Positions 16,779-25,003 of a DNA stretch of 64,000 nt are shown here, one piece after another (the stretch's first letter is position 1; each line of letters starts with the position of its first letter). Position numbers and translations under genes: made by a program. Source of the stretch: Alphaproteobacteria bacterium (GTDB taxonomy: Bacteria; Pseudomonadota; Alphaproteobacteria; UBA8366; GCA-2717185); assembly GCA_040905865.1 (NCBI GenBank), contig JBBDQU010000074.1, positions 62,001 to 126,000 of the forward strand. Reading direction: 5' to 3'. Under the pieces are notes generated by a model. It was not told where the DNA came from. It made no database searches and saw only the letters and a program-made list of their open reading frames with translations.

Positions 16779-18704
16779 GTGGCCACGGAGCCTGAGCACG
16801 GCGACGGCGAGCCGGTTGTGGGCACGCCGGGCGAATTGCTGCGGCTTGCCGCCCGCCACGTGAACGATGGCCGCTTTCCCGCCGCCGCAGCCATTTGCGA
16901 AGCCGTCATCGCCAACGATCCCGAAAACGCCACGGCATTCCACATACTGGGGCATGTCCGGGCCCGGGCCCGGAATGACGACGCCGCCATCGGTTATTTC
17001 ATGCGTGCGGTAACCCTGGCGCCGACCAATGTCGCCTTCAGCCGCAGCTTCGCCGAAGCCCTGGAAAAATCCGGCCGAAATGCGCAGGCGGTCCACGCCT
17101 GGGAACAGTATATCACCCTGGCGCCCGAGGACGCCCTGGCGCGCTATGCCTTCGGCGTCGCCCTGTATCGCGCCGGGCGGTATCGGGACGCCGCCGAACA
17201 GTTCCAATACGCCCTGAGCTGCGAACCGGCCCGCAAGGACTGGGCGGAATGCCATAACGCCCTGTCGGCGACCCTGCGCGAATGCCGCCGGTTCGGTGAC
17301 GCCGTCCGCCATGCGCGCCGAGCCGTCGCCATTTCGCCAAAGCTGGCGTCGGCGCATAACAACCTCGGACTGGCCCTGCTGGACAGCAACGACGAGCCGG
17401 GCGCGCTGGCGGCCCTCGAAACCGCGGTGCGGCTCAGACCCGACGACCCCGAAACGATCAACAATCTGGGCGTTGTACTGGCGGGAACCGGCCGGTTTCC
17501 CGCAGCGGAAACGCAGTTCCGGCGCGCCCTCGCACTGCGCCCTGGCTGGGCCGACGCGCATCTGAACCTGGCCAATGCATTGCGGCAGGCGGAGCAGCCA
17601 GAATCCGCCATGAAACACTACAACGCCGCGCTGGCTTCCGCGCCGGATGATTTTCGTGTCCACGGCAGCATGGCGCTTGCCTGGCAAAACCTGGACCAGC
17701 CGGAAAACGCCCTCGCGTCCTACCAACGGGCGCTGGCGCTGGCGCCGGAAAACCTGGAACTACTGAAAGGCCTCGGAATCGTGCAGTTATGGCGCGGCGA
17801 TTTCCGGAACGGCTGGCGTAATTACGAGCAGCGCCTGCAATGCCGCGATTTTCCCCGCCGCGATTTAGCGTCACGACAATGGACCGGTGAACCGCTGGAT
17901 GGCGGCGCATTGCTGGTGCATGCGGAACAGGGATTCGGCGATACGCTGCAGTTCTGCCGGTATCTGCCCCTGCTCTCCGACCGCTCGGGCGCCGGCAGTA
18001 TCGTGTTCGAATGCCAGCGCCCGCTGGTCGATCTGATGCGGTCTCTTGACGGGCGCCACACACTCGTCGCCCGCGGCGATCCGTTGCCGCATGTCGATTC
18101 GCATGTGGCGCTGATGAGCCTGCCCCTGCATTTCAATACGGATCAGGATACAATCCCCGCCAAAATCCCCTATCTCGCAGCAACGCCTGAAAAGATCGCC
18201 CAATGGCGCAGCCGCCTGAGGGATCCGGCCAGACCGAATATCGGCCTGGTTTGGTTCGGCAATCCGTTGCGGCAGGATGATAATATGCGGTCCTGCCCGC
18301 TGGAGGCGTTAACCCCGGTTCTGAAACGCCGTGATTTGAACCTTTACAGCCTGCAAATGGATGCCGTACACGGCGACACCGTGCGGCTCGAACAGCATGG
18401 GGTAACGGACTGGTCCCGGCATATTGCCGGTTTTTTGGATACGGCCGCCGCCCTTTGCGCCCTGGACCTCGTCATTACGGTGGATACAGCGACCGCGCAT
18501 CTGGCCGGCGCCCTTGGAAAACCTGTCTGGGTGTTGCTCGGGAAAGCCGCCGACTGGCGATACCTGCGGAACCGCGGCGACAGTCCGTGGTATCCAAGCA
18601 TGACGCTGTACCGGCAACACCGGCGCGGCGACTGGGAGGAACTTGCCAGCCGCGTCAGCGACCGCCTGCCGGGCGACAGCCCATCGCGAAGCAATTCGCG
18701 TTGA
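16779..18704 (+). CDS. TPR protein with glycosyltransferase-like C-terminus
   Basis: The 641-residue protein begins at a GTG preceded by AAGGGA. Residues about 15-360 contain some ten tetratricopeptide repeats (recurring A...Y..AL.L.P blocks). The C-terminal 260 residues resemble the GT-B donor-binding half of heptosyltransferase-like enzymes (GLVWFGNP, LDLVITVDTATAHLAGALGKPVWVLL split over 490-560). Such proteins often sit beside flagellin genes and are proposed to glycosylate flagellin. Position between flgL and flaF/flagellin genes supports this, but the activity is inferred. It converges on flaF with a 22-bp gap. Confidence 0.75.
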   Translation: MATEPEHGDGEPVVGTPGELLRLAARHVNDGRFPAAAAICEAVIANDPENATAFHILGHVRARARNDDAAIGYFMRAVTLAPTNVAFSRSFAEALEKSGRNAQAVHAWEQYITLAPEDALARYAFGVALYRAGRYRDAAEQFQYALSCEPARKDWAECHNALSATLRECRRFGDAVRHARRAVAISPKLASAHNNLGLALLDSNDEPGALAALETAVRLRPDDPETINNLGVVLAGTGRFPAAETQFRRALALRPGWADAHLNLANALRQAEQPESAMKHYNAALASAPDDFRVHGSMALAWQNLDQPENALASYQRALALAPENLELLKGLGIVQLWRGDFRNGWRNYEQRLQCRDFPRRDLASRQWTGEPLDGGALLVHAEQGFGDTLQFCRYLPLLSDRSGAGSIVFECQRPLVDLMRSLDGRHTLVARGDPLPHVDSHVALMSLPLHFNTDQDTIPAKIPYLAATPEKIAQWRSRLRDPARPNIGLVWFGNPLRQDDNMRSCPLEALTPVLKRRDLNLYSLQMDAVHGDTVRLEQHGVTDWSRHIAGFLDTAAALCALDLVITVDTATAHLAGALGKPVWVLLGKAADWRYLRNRGDSPWYPSMTLYRQHRRGDWEELASRVSDRLPGDSPSRSNSR

Positions 18705-18726
18705 ATCAGAACCGCGCAAGAATGCG

Positions 18727-19158
18727 TCAGGCGACGATGTTTTCCGTACCCGACGACGAGCCCGCCGGGGGAACAGCGGCCTGACCCGCTTCCTGGTTTG
18801 TCATCAGGCCACTGGCGATATTGCGGTTGATGTCGATCAGCACGCCCAGCTTCCGCGTATCCGGCTCGGCCAGCGCGCCGACCGTATGTTTGTCGATGAA
18901 GATGCTGAGGCTCATGATATTCGCCTTGATCTCCGAGGGCAGCGGGTTTTCATCGGAGGCGATATCCGACTGGATGATCGTCCACAAACGCCAGTTCAGC
19001 CGCAGGGACGACCGGTACTCTTCATTTTTTTCGCCATCGACCGGCACTTCGGCAAGTCGGCGCGCCGCTTCCAGAAGGGCTCGGGATTCAGTCTGGCGGG
19101 CATTCGCGCCAAGCTTTTGAGAAGACTTGTACGCCTGGCTACTCTGCAACTGTGACAT
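18727..19158 (-). CDS. flaF: Flagellin-assembly protein FlaF
   Basis: The 143-residue protein is helical with a polar tail. It has the FlaF hallmarks (AYKSSQKLGANARQTESRAL near the N-terminus, then NWRLWTIIQSDIASDENPLP and LSIFIDKHT). In Caulobacter FlaF is needed for flagellin production or secretion and works opposite FlbT. Its ATG at 19158 lies inside the end of flbT (20-bp overlap), so the pair is coupled. Confidence 0.93.
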   Translation of the reverse strand: MSQLQSSQAYKSSQKLGANARQTESRALLEAARRLAEVPVDGEKNEEYRSSLRLNWRLWTIIQSDIASDENPLPSEIKANIMSLSIFIDKHTVGALAEPDTRKLGVLIDINRNIASGLMTNQEAGQAAVPPAGSSSGTENIVA

Positions 19159-19537
19159 TTTTCAGCACCTCGCCTTCATATTTCATAAGCTTGCGGCACT
19201 TTTTCAAAGCACCGTAGAGATCGCCCCGAATGACCCCTTCGCCAATTTCCAGAATGATCGGGGTGGCGCTTGGCACGGCTTCCACGAAATCTCGCGTGAA
19301 ATTGTTAAATTTTTCTTGATAGAGCGAGGTATTGGACGGGAACATGTAAATCATCTGGACTGCGAAATAGACCCGCTTGGCGGGCGAATCCGCCTGTTCT
19401 TCCGTCATGATATCGCGTTCCCGCAATACGCTGGCCTTGTTTTCCAGGACCAATTCGGTCTTCTGGCCGCCATTCACAATCACGGCCTGATTGATCACAA
19501 TTTTTTCGCCGGGTCGAAGCGCTAGTTTGAGCGGCAT
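19139..19537 (-). CDS. flbT: Flagellin mRNA regulator FlbT
   Basis: FlbT represses flagellin synthesis by acting on the 5' leader of flagellin mRNA until the hook is built (known in Caulobacter). The 132-residue protein starts MPLKLALRPGEKIVINQAV, the conserved family N-terminus, which fixes the start at 19537 over longer in-frame ATGs. It has the QMIYMFPSNTSLYQEKFN and AVPSATPIILEIGEGV blocks. A perfect sigma-54 promoter lies 148 bp upstream, giving a leader of about 135 bases. Confidence 0.95.
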   Translation of the reverse strand: MPLKLALRPGEKIVINQAVIVNGGQKTELVLENKASVLRERDIMTEEQADSPAKRVYFAVQMIYMFPSNTSLYQEKFNNFTRDFVEAVPSATPIILEIGEGVIRGDLYGALKKCRKLMKYEGEVLKNVTVAE

Positions 19538-19684
19538 TATCGTAGTCTCGCCTGTCTCTAGTTCATTTCCTGTCGCGGCACATTTTACCGCAATTTCGGT
19601 CATCTTCAATTCTTGCAGGCGGCGCCGGCAAGCCGACATTTTTTACCTGATCGAACGCCACAAGGATCGAAAATCGATACACAC

Positions 19685-19699
19685 GCAAGTAACGTGCCA
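19685..19699 (-). promoter_or_regulatory. Sigma-54 promoter of flbT-flaF
   Basis: On the minus strand the sequence is TGGCACGTTACTTGC, a perfect TGGCAC-N5-TTGC. It lies between the terminator of the first flagellin gene and flbT. No CGGCA-N5-TGCCG palindrome was seen within 130 bp upstream, so activation may use more distant sites. Confidence 0.85.
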
Positions 19700-19715
19700 T
19701 CGATGACGGCTTCAG

Positions 19716-19744
19716 AAAAAAGGGCGACGAAAAATCGCCGCCCT
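19716..19744 (-). terminator. Rho-independent terminator after flagellin gene
   Basis: On the minus strand a GGGCGGCGA / TCGTCGCCC stem (one G-T pair) is followed by TTTTTT. It separates flagellin transcription from the flbT promoter just downstream. Confidence 0.88.
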
Positions 19745-19819
19745 CTATGTCAGTTTTCTGACCGAAATTCGTGAATAATCTGAACAGACTGAGGCGATCC
19801 AGATTAAAGACGAACTGCT

Positions 19820-20647
19820 TTAGCCGAACAGGGCCAGGATCGATCGCTCACTCTGACTCGCCAGAGACAGTGAGTTGATGCCGAGCTGCTGGCGTGTCTG
19901 CAGGGCCAGCAGGTTCGCGCTTTCAAGGTTCAGGTCCGCCTGTGTCAGCTTGCCGGCGCCGCCTTCGAGCGTATTCGCCAGATCGGTGGTGAAGGTCAGC
20001 CGCGTCTGAAGCACCGAAGCATTCGAACCCAGCGTGGACGCGGACGTACGAAGTGTTGTCAAGGCGTTGTTGATCGCCGTAATCGCGAGATCGATATCGG
20101 AATTCGCGACGAAATCGTTGGCGCCTGCCGCAATATTGAGACCGGTGGCAGCCGTCGTCGAATCGATACCCGCGATTGTCAGGGCGCTGCTGCCGTCTTC
20201 GTTGAAGTTGACGGTCAGGTTATCCGGTGTCGCCTGCAACAGGTTCGTACCGGCAAAGCTGGCATCGGTCGTAATACTGTCGACCTGATCCAGCAACGCA
20301 TTGAACTGCACACTTAATGAAGACCGTTCATTGGTGTCACTCGTTGCCTTCGCCGTGATCGCCAGACCCTTGGCCTGTTCAATCAGATCGGTGATTGCCT
20401 CGATACCGTTGATCGCTGCTTCGAGCGAGCTGATGCTCTGATCGATGTCCGACTTCAGATTGTTCAGATCATCGGCGCGGTTCGTCAGACTTGCCGATGC
20501 AAAGAACGCGGATGCATCGTCAAGTGCCGAACTAACGCGCAAGCCGGTCGCCAGCTTGCCCTGGGTTGTATCGATAAGGGATTGGGTCCGTTGCAGCGTC
20601 AACAGGTTAGAGCGCACCGCACTGGATAGGGTAATATTATCAGCCAT
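19820..20647 (-). CDS. Flagellin (first copy)
   Basis: The 275-residue protein is a short flagellin with both conserved ends: the N-terminal D0/D1 helix (NLLTLQRTQSLIDTTQGKLATG, split) and the C-terminal helix (LNLESANLLALQTRQQLG then SLSLASQSERSILALFG). The central domain is only about 100 residues, so a thin variable surface is expected. GAAGAAGGA precedes the ATG. Its sigma-54 promoter at 20743-20757 leaves a leader of about 85 bases, a possible FlbT target. It is a paralogue of the gene at 20988. Confidence 0.96.
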   Translation of the reverse strand: MADNITLSSAVRSNLLTLQRTQSLIDTTQGKLATGLRVSSALDDASAFFASASLTNRADDLNNLKSDIDQSISSLEAAINGIEAITDLIEQAKGLAITAKATSDTNERSSLSVQFNALLDQVDSITTDASFAGTNLLQATPDNLTVNFNEDGSSALTIAGIDSTTAATGLNIAAGANDFVANSDIDLAITAINNALTTLRTSASTLGSNASVLQTRLTFTTDLANTLEGGAGKLTQADLNLESANLLALQTRQQLGINSLSLASQSERSILALFG

Positions 20648-20742
20648 GTCATTTCCTTCTTCTAGGATTATTTCGATTGCATTCTACAATCAGTTATGTG
20701 GCTGCACTGTCCATCGGAGCACCACAGCCACGCCGAACGCAC

Positions 20743-20757
20743 GCAATTACCGTGCCA
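20743..20757 (-). promoter_or_regulatory. Sigma-54 promoter of first flagellin gene
   Basis: Minus-strand TGGCACGGTAATTGC is a perfect TGGCAC-N5-TTGC with the favoured G after TGGCAC. Two palindromes lie about 100-130 bp upstream. Confidence 0.9.
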
Positions 20758-20855
20758 TATAATACGGTCCCGCCAATCCGGCGCTAACGCAGGTTTAGTG
20801 TTACAATGATGACATTAAGAAACGGTTTATGCGGGCAAAAACCGCCAAAACGGCC

Positions 20856-20890
20856 CGGCAATAATTGCCGGGTCCGGGCAATATCTGCCC
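20856..20890. promoter_or_regulatory. Pair of SGGCA-N5-TGCCS palindromes
   Basis: CGGCAATAATTGCCG (20856-20870, extending to a 19-bp palindrome) and GGGCAATATCTGCCC (20876-20890, also a 19-bp palindrome with flanks) are spaced 20 bp centre to centre, on nearly the same helix face. A third, weaker copy starts near 20833. They lie upstream of the first flagellin promoter and are probable enhancer sites for FlbD. They also lie after the second flagellin gene and could form hairpins. Confidence 0.65.
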
Positions 20891-20938
20891 GGTTGGCCTG
20901 GCATCAGGATCAGGCCACGCCTTGCTTTTGCTGTATTC

Positions 20939-20981
20939 CGTGTCGAAATTCGCCGCTATCGAAGCGACTGATTTCGACACG
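20939..20981 (-). terminator. Large hairpin just after second flagellin gene
   Basis: CGTGTCGAAAT at 20939-20949 pairs perfectly with ATTTCGACACG at 20971-20981 (11 bp); the 21-base loop holds a further TCGC/GCGA pairing. It begins 7 bases after the stop. There is no U-tract, so it may protect the mRNA 3' end rather than terminate transcription. Confidence 0.5.
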
Positions 20982-20987
20982 GTCCTA

Positions 20988-21815
20988 TTAGCCGAAGAGG
21001 TTCAGAATCGCTCGCTCGCTCTGCGCCGCCAACGACAGGGAATTCAGCCCAAGCTGCTGGCGGGTCTGCAAGGAGAGCAGATTGGCGCTTTCTTCGTTCA
21101 GATCCGCCAGCGTCAGTTTTCCTGCGCCTTCCTCCAGCGTATTGACGAGGTCTTCGGTGAAGTTCAGGCGGGTTTGCAGCACCGTATTGTTCGATCCGAG
21201 GACCGCGGCGGAAGTCCGCAAGGTTGTCAGCGCGCTCCGCGTCGCCGTCAGCGCCAGATCAATATCCGAATCGGCGACAAAGTCGTTGGACGCCGCGGCA
21301 ACGTTCAGACCGGTCGCCGCCGTGGAGGTATCGATACCGGCCACCGTCAACTGGCTGGTGCTGTCTTCGTTGAAATCGACGACCATGTTGTCCGGCGTCC
21401 CCTGAATCAGGTTCTGGCCCTGGTAACTGGAGTCGTTGGCCAGATCGTCGATATTCTGCAGCAGTGAATTAAACTGCGCCGCCAGGGAAGAGCGTTCGTT
21501 CGTATCGGAAGTCGACTTGGCGGTAATCGCGATACCCTGCGCCTGCTCGACGAGGCTCGTAATCGCCTCGATACCGTTGATCGCGGCCTGAATCGTACTG
21601 ATCGACTGGTCGATATTGTCTTTCAGACCGTTCAGATCGTCGGCCCGGAAGGTCAGGGCGCGCGCAGCGAAGAAGGCGGCGGCATCGTCAAGCGCCGATG
21701 CGACCTTCAGGCCAGACGCCAGCCTGCCCTGGGTCCGGTCAGCAAGATCGTTGGTCCGGTTCAATGTCAGCAGATTGCTTCGGATTGCCGCCGAAAGCTG
21801 AATTTTCTCTGCCAT
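20988..21815 (-). CDS. Flagellin (second copy)
   Basis: This 275-residue flagellin is clearly paralogous to the one at 19820: the same length, N-terminal helix (RSNLLTLNRTNDLADRTQGR), IEAITSLVEQAQGIAITAK block and C-terminal end (LGLNSLSLAAQSERAILNLFG). The ATG at 21815 has an AGGAG site; an upstream in-frame start at 21872 is not needed. A perfect sigma-54 promoter at 21926-21940 implies a leader of about 100 bases. The two leaders are not obviously alike, so the two filament subunits may be regulated differently after transcription. Confidence 0.96.
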   Translation of the reverse strand: MAEKIQLSAAIRSNLLTLNRTNDLADRTQGRLASGLKVASALDDAAAFFAARALTFRADDLNGLKDNIDQSISTIQAAINGIEAITSLVEQAQGIAITAKSTSDTNERSSLAAQFNSLLQNIDDLANDSSYQGQNLIQGTPDNMVVDFNEDSTSQLTVAGIDTSTAATGLNVAAASNDFVADSDIDLALTATRSALTTLRTSAAVLGSNNTVLQTRLNFTEDLVNTLEEGAGKLTLADLNEESANLLSLQTRQQLGLNSLSLAAQSERAILNLFG

Positions 21816-21925
21816 GTTCGTTCTCCTGTTCTGGGCCTCCGCGGCCTGGCACACCCTTTTCCCTCTGAACACAAGTGATCATCAGGGCCGAGAGCGACGC
21901 GGCGAATACTCTCCAGAACCGAATG

Positions 21926-21940
21926 GCAATGGTTGTGCCA
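21926..21940 (-). promoter_or_regulatory. Sigma-54 promoter of second flagellin gene
   Basis: Minus-strand TGGCACAACCATTGC is a perfect TGGCAC-N5-TTGC element, 111 bp before the flagellin ATG. Confidence 0.9.
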
Positions 21941-22046
21941 ACCTGAAAATTCCACTAGCACATTGTTTTAACTAATATTTATTTCTCTCGAAAAACCCGG
22001 TTCCGGCGCGATCGCCGCGAATTGCCGGGTAAGTCTTGCCCCGATC

Positions 22047-22061
22047 CGGCAGTTCTTACCG
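22047..22061. promoter_or_regulatory. Near-palindrome upstream of second flagellin promoter
   Basis: CGGCAGTTCTTACCG differs from CGGCA-N5-TGCCG by one base and ends 106 bp upstream of the sigma-54 element on the minus strand, the same distance seen at other promoters here. Confidence 0.45.
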
Positions 22062-22240
22062 GTTCGGTTTCATTTGAAAACCACGGTACGGCATCCCGTG
22101 ATACCTGGAGCCGCCTGTTCCGCAGACCATGCGGAGCGGACCCGGGGGGCGACTGGGCCAGATGGTCGTAACAATAGCCGGGCTGCAAATCGCACGGACT
22201 CAAATCTGTTTTGAAAATTAACCGTTTAACCAATTCACGG

Positions 22241-22287
22241 CGGCAATTTCTGCCGTTTCGGCGCAGGCAACCCGGCAAAATTTGCCC
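22241..22287. promoter_or_regulatory. Two further palindromes in flagellin-flaG space
   Basis: CGGCAATTTCTGCCG (22241-22255) and CGGCAAAATTTGCCC (22273-22287) lie 32 bp apart (three helical turns). They are about 270-310 bp from the flaG-like promoter and about 300-350 bp from the second flagellin promoter, so they could serve either as remote enhancers. Confidence 0.55.
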
Positions 22288-22554
22288 GCCCCTTGGCGGA
22301 AGCCGGAACAAAGTGCCGAGTCGGTTCATCGCCGGCGCGCAACCGGCCCCGATAAAAACGGTCCCATTCGGATGCCCGGATAAAAGGCGGCCTTCCGCCC
22401 CGGAAGCCGTCGCTCCCGTTAACATTTTCTTTAATATTCAATGAAGTAAATTGAGCATTTAATGCAATAGTACCACTCGAGGACGACAGAAAAAGCCCTG
22501 AAATGACCCCCAGCGCTCATGATTATGGACGATTCATTCTGCATTTTCGCAAAA

Positions 22555-22569
22555 TGGCACGCCAATTGC
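22555..22569 (+). promoter_or_regulatory. Sigma-54 promoter of flaG-like gene
   Basis: TGGCACGCCAATTGC is a perfect TGGCAC-N5-TTGC element on the plus strand, 169 bp before the flaG-like ATG. Confidence 0.88.
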
Positions 22570-22737
22570 ACCGTATCTTTATGGCGATCACCAGCCGTTA
22601 ACGTTAAACGCTCGCTAAAAGCCGGGAATAAAGTCAGGTACAGTATAATCCCGAAAATCGGGACATGCTGATTGAAGTGCAAAACGCACCTGTTACCCGT
22701 CGTTGAATTGACAGAATGCCAATCGCGGGAGGGAAAA

Positions 22738-23172
22738 ATGGAGTTCGGCTCACTCGGTTTCGGGACTCAGTCTCAAACCGCGATCAATCAGAGTATCACG
22801 ACGGCGCCGCCGCAGAGCGCGACGCTTGCATTGAATCCCGAATATGTCGTCACATCGGCCGCCGCTTCCGGCAAGCCTGAAAATGAACTGCGCCGCGACA
22901 ATTCGAACCAGCGCAGGGGAGACGCACCGTCGGCCAGTGACGAGAAACGGGCGCCGGAAGAACTGCAATTGAGTAGCCGTCGCACTACCCTCAATTTCGA
23001 TAGCGAGCAGAACCGGGTTTTCCTGGAAGTCATCGACAGGGAGACGGAGAAAGTTATCGAACGTTTGCCGTCCGACACGATGGTCGCCCTCATCAGGGAA
23101 GCCATACAACCGCTCGAGTCCAGCAGCCCCGATAATGCGGACAAAACCGGACGGACCGATACGTCGGTCTAG
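22738..23172 (+). CDS. FlaG-like flagellar protein
   Basis: The 144-residue protein starts at an ATG preceded by GGAGGG. The N-terminal 80 residues are polar and variable. The C-terminal part (about 85-125) has the FlaG-family signature: LNFDSEQNRVFLEVIDRE, then TEKVIERLPSDTMVALIRE. FlaG proteins influence filament length or cap assembly, but their mechanism is unclear. Located between flagellin genes and fliK with its own sigma-54 promoter, it is probably a late flagellar gene. Confidence 0.72.
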   Translation: MEFGSLGFGTQSQTAINQSITTAPPQSATLALNPEYVVTSAAASGKPENELRRDNSNQRRGDAPSASDEKRAPEELQLSSRRTTLNFDSEQNRVFLEVIDRETEKVIERLPSDTMVALIREAIQPLESSSPDNADKTGRTDTSV

Positions 23173-23230
23173 CCGTTACTCCGGTACCACATTTTCCATT
23201 ATTCCCGCACTGCGCAGTTTTGCACCATCA

Positions 23231-23245
23231 CGGCAATTTATGCCG
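23231..23245. promoter_or_regulatory. CGGCA-N5-TGCCG palindrome before fliK
   Basis: CGGCAATTTATGCCG is a perfect-arm palindrome ending 107 bp upstream of the fliK sigma-54 element; it also follows the flaG-like gene by 58 bp. Confidence 0.6.
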
Positions 23246-23352
23246 TTCCGCGGTGGAACTATTTTTCCTGAATTGCCGAAGCGCGCGCTTCGTGCGCCGT
23301 GCCAAATCCCTAACATCATATAATTTCAACAAGTTGCGATAGCCGAAATGCT

Positions 23353-23367
23353 TGGCCCGCTGATTGC
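23353..23367 (+). promoter_or_regulatory. Sigma-54 promoter of fliK-flgD-flgE
   Basis: TGGCCCGCTGATTGC deviates from TGGCAC-N5-TTGC by one base (A to C) and is preceded by T and followed by T as in the extended consensus. It lies 35 bp before the fliK start. Confidence 0.75.
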
Positions 23368-23402
23368 TGTGTTTGTGCCGCACACATTAGCAAGGAACGA
23401 CC

Positions 23403-24998
23403 ATGCAGGTATCTTCCGTAGAAACGGCGCCGGGCGCAGGTATTGGCAAGGAAGCCGCCAAGCCGTCTCAAGCCGCATCCGATGCCTTTGCTATCCTGTT
23501 GCAGAACGCCCTGACGCAAAACCCCACTATCTCGAAACTCAGGAGCCCTGGGGAAAGCGCGCTGGCGGATCATTTGTCGGCGGATCGCCCGACGGGCGCG
23601 GACAGGCCGTTACGCGATGAGGGCGGCGCTTACGTTTCAGATACGCTGACAGCCCAGGCAGACACTTACGTTTCAGATACTCCGGCAGCCCAGGCAGACA
23701 AGGACATTGCGACCGACGCAGCCGGAGCGCAGCAACAGTCGGCGCCTGATCACGATAAGGCTGCCGAAGGTGAAGCGGATAATCCCGCGGCGCTGACAAA
23801 TGCGACCGAAGCCCGGATATCGTCAGGCCGGACGCAAGCCGATTCAGCCACGGCCGCACAACAGAACAAGTCCGCATCGCCGGTCGGGGCCGCATACAAA
23901 CCGCTTGTGACCGAAGGAAACCCGGCCGCTGGCGCCACACAGGACGCGAAAATCCCGGTCAATAGCGCCTTGCGACCCGAAGGCGATACCGGCGCGACCG
24001 CCAGCCGGGCGACGGCGCAGGTGATCGACGGGGGTCGCTCTTTCGTTTCCCGACCGGCGAATACCCTGTCCGCCGCCGCGACACTTTCCGCCCAGACGGG
24101 CGCCCCGGAAAAACACGCCCAGGCCCCGGCTGCGCAGGCCGGTGTCGCGGACGCCGCCAAAGATGCACAAAAGCCATCGTCGCTGGCGAATGGCGAAACC
24201 GGCCGATATTCCGGAACCCCGCGCCAGGCGGAAGCCGGCGGCAATCTGCTGCTGAATGCCGGCCGCGCGAAACCTGCATCCGCCAATGCCGGCCGCACCG
24301 GCCAGCAGACGTCGCAATACGCCCAAACGACCCCGAATGGCGCCGCAGGCAACCCCGCGGCCCAGCAGCAGGCCGCGGCGCCGGTGCAGCCCGCTCCGCC
24401 GCAGCCGCTTCCGCCCACAGCAAATAGCCGGCCGACGCCCGTCATGGATCGGGCCGGTTCCCTCCCCGTCACAGAATCCACTCCAACGGTCGGCGCCGGC
24501 CAGGCGGGGACCCCGGCATCAGCCTCAACTGCGCGGGTAGCCGCGCCCGTCCCGGCACGACCCGCCTCGCCGCCATCCGACCTGAAAGAGCAGATTTCCG
24601 TTCAGGTTCAGAAAGCGGTCGAGCAGGGAATCGATAGGATCCGTATACAGCTGAAACCGGCGGATCTGGGCCGTCTTGAAATTCAGCTTGACGTCGCGCA
24701 GGACGGCAAGGTCGCCATAGTCGTCAACGCGGACCGGCCGGAAACCCTGGAAATGCTCCGGCGCGACGCCCGGGGATTGCAGCAAGCCCTGCTGGATGCA
24801 GGCCTCCAGACGGATTCCGGCGGCCTTAGCTTCAATCTCGGCGGCGGCAACGCTTCATTCGGCGAGCAACTCGCAGACGGAGCCCGACCGGATGGCAGCA
24901 ATGGCGCCAGTACCGACAAGAACGATGAGAGCGGTGCAGCCACTGATACCAACCCCCATCGGCGTTCCAGCAACAGCCAGATAGACGTGGAGGTTTAG
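23403..24998 (+). CDS. fliK: Hook-length control protein FliK
   Basis: FliK is the secreted ruler that sets hook length and switches export specificity. The 531-residue protein has a long Ala/Pro/Gln-rich unstructured region (about 1-390) and the conserved Flg_hook domain (about 395-480, with IRIQLKPADLGRLEIQLD and the following QALLDAGLQTDSGGL). Residues 76-99 contain two copies of a 12-residue repeat from a 36-bp tandem duplication. flgD starts 5 bp later and flgE follows, the standard hook-gene order. Confidence 0.93.
   Translation: MQVSSVETAPGAGIGKEAAKPSQAASDAFAILLQNALTQNPTISKLRSPGESALADHLSADRPTGADRPLRDEGGAYVSDTLTAQADTYVSDTPAAQADKDIATDAAGAQQQSAPDHDKAAEGEADNPAALTNATEARISSGRTQADSATAAQQNKSASPVGAAYKPLVTEGNPAAGATQDAKIPVNSALRPEGDTGATASRATAQVIDGGRSFVSRPANTLSAAATLSAQTGAPEKHAQAPAAQAGVADAAKDAQKPSSLANGETGRYSGTPRQAEAGGNLLLNAGRAKPASANAGRTGQQTSQYAQTTPNGAAGNPAAQQQAAAPVQPAPPQPLPPTANSRPTPVMDRAGSLPVTESTPTVGAGQAGTPASASTARVAAPVPARPASPPSDLKEQISVQVQKAVEQGIDRIRIQLKPADLGRLEIQLDVAQDGKVAIVVNADRPETLEMLRRDARGLQQALLDAGLQTDSGGLSFNLGGGNASFGEQLADGARPDGSNGASTDKNDESGAATDTNPHRRSSNSQIDVEV
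23629..23700 (+). repeat. 36-bp tandem repeat inside fliK
   Basis: Two adjacent 36-bp copies (23629-23664, 23665-23700) encode YVSDT-(L/P)-(T/A)-AQAD units. It is in frame, so it changes only the length of the disordered ruler region. Confidence 0.8.
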
Positions 24999-25003
24999 GC
25001 AAA

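Larger units (their letters stand above)
21816..22737. other. 922-bp divergent regulatory space, no gene
   Basis: I see no convincing coding sequence here. It holds two outward-facing sigma-54 promoters (minus at 21926 for flagellin, plus at 22555 for flaG-like), three 15-bp palindromes (22047, 22241, 22273) and a short TCCCGAAAATCGGGA hairpin near 22650. Several TTAA half-sites occur near 22218, 22419, 22431 and 22598, but none with the N7 spacing of a full CtrA box. Confidence 0.6.
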
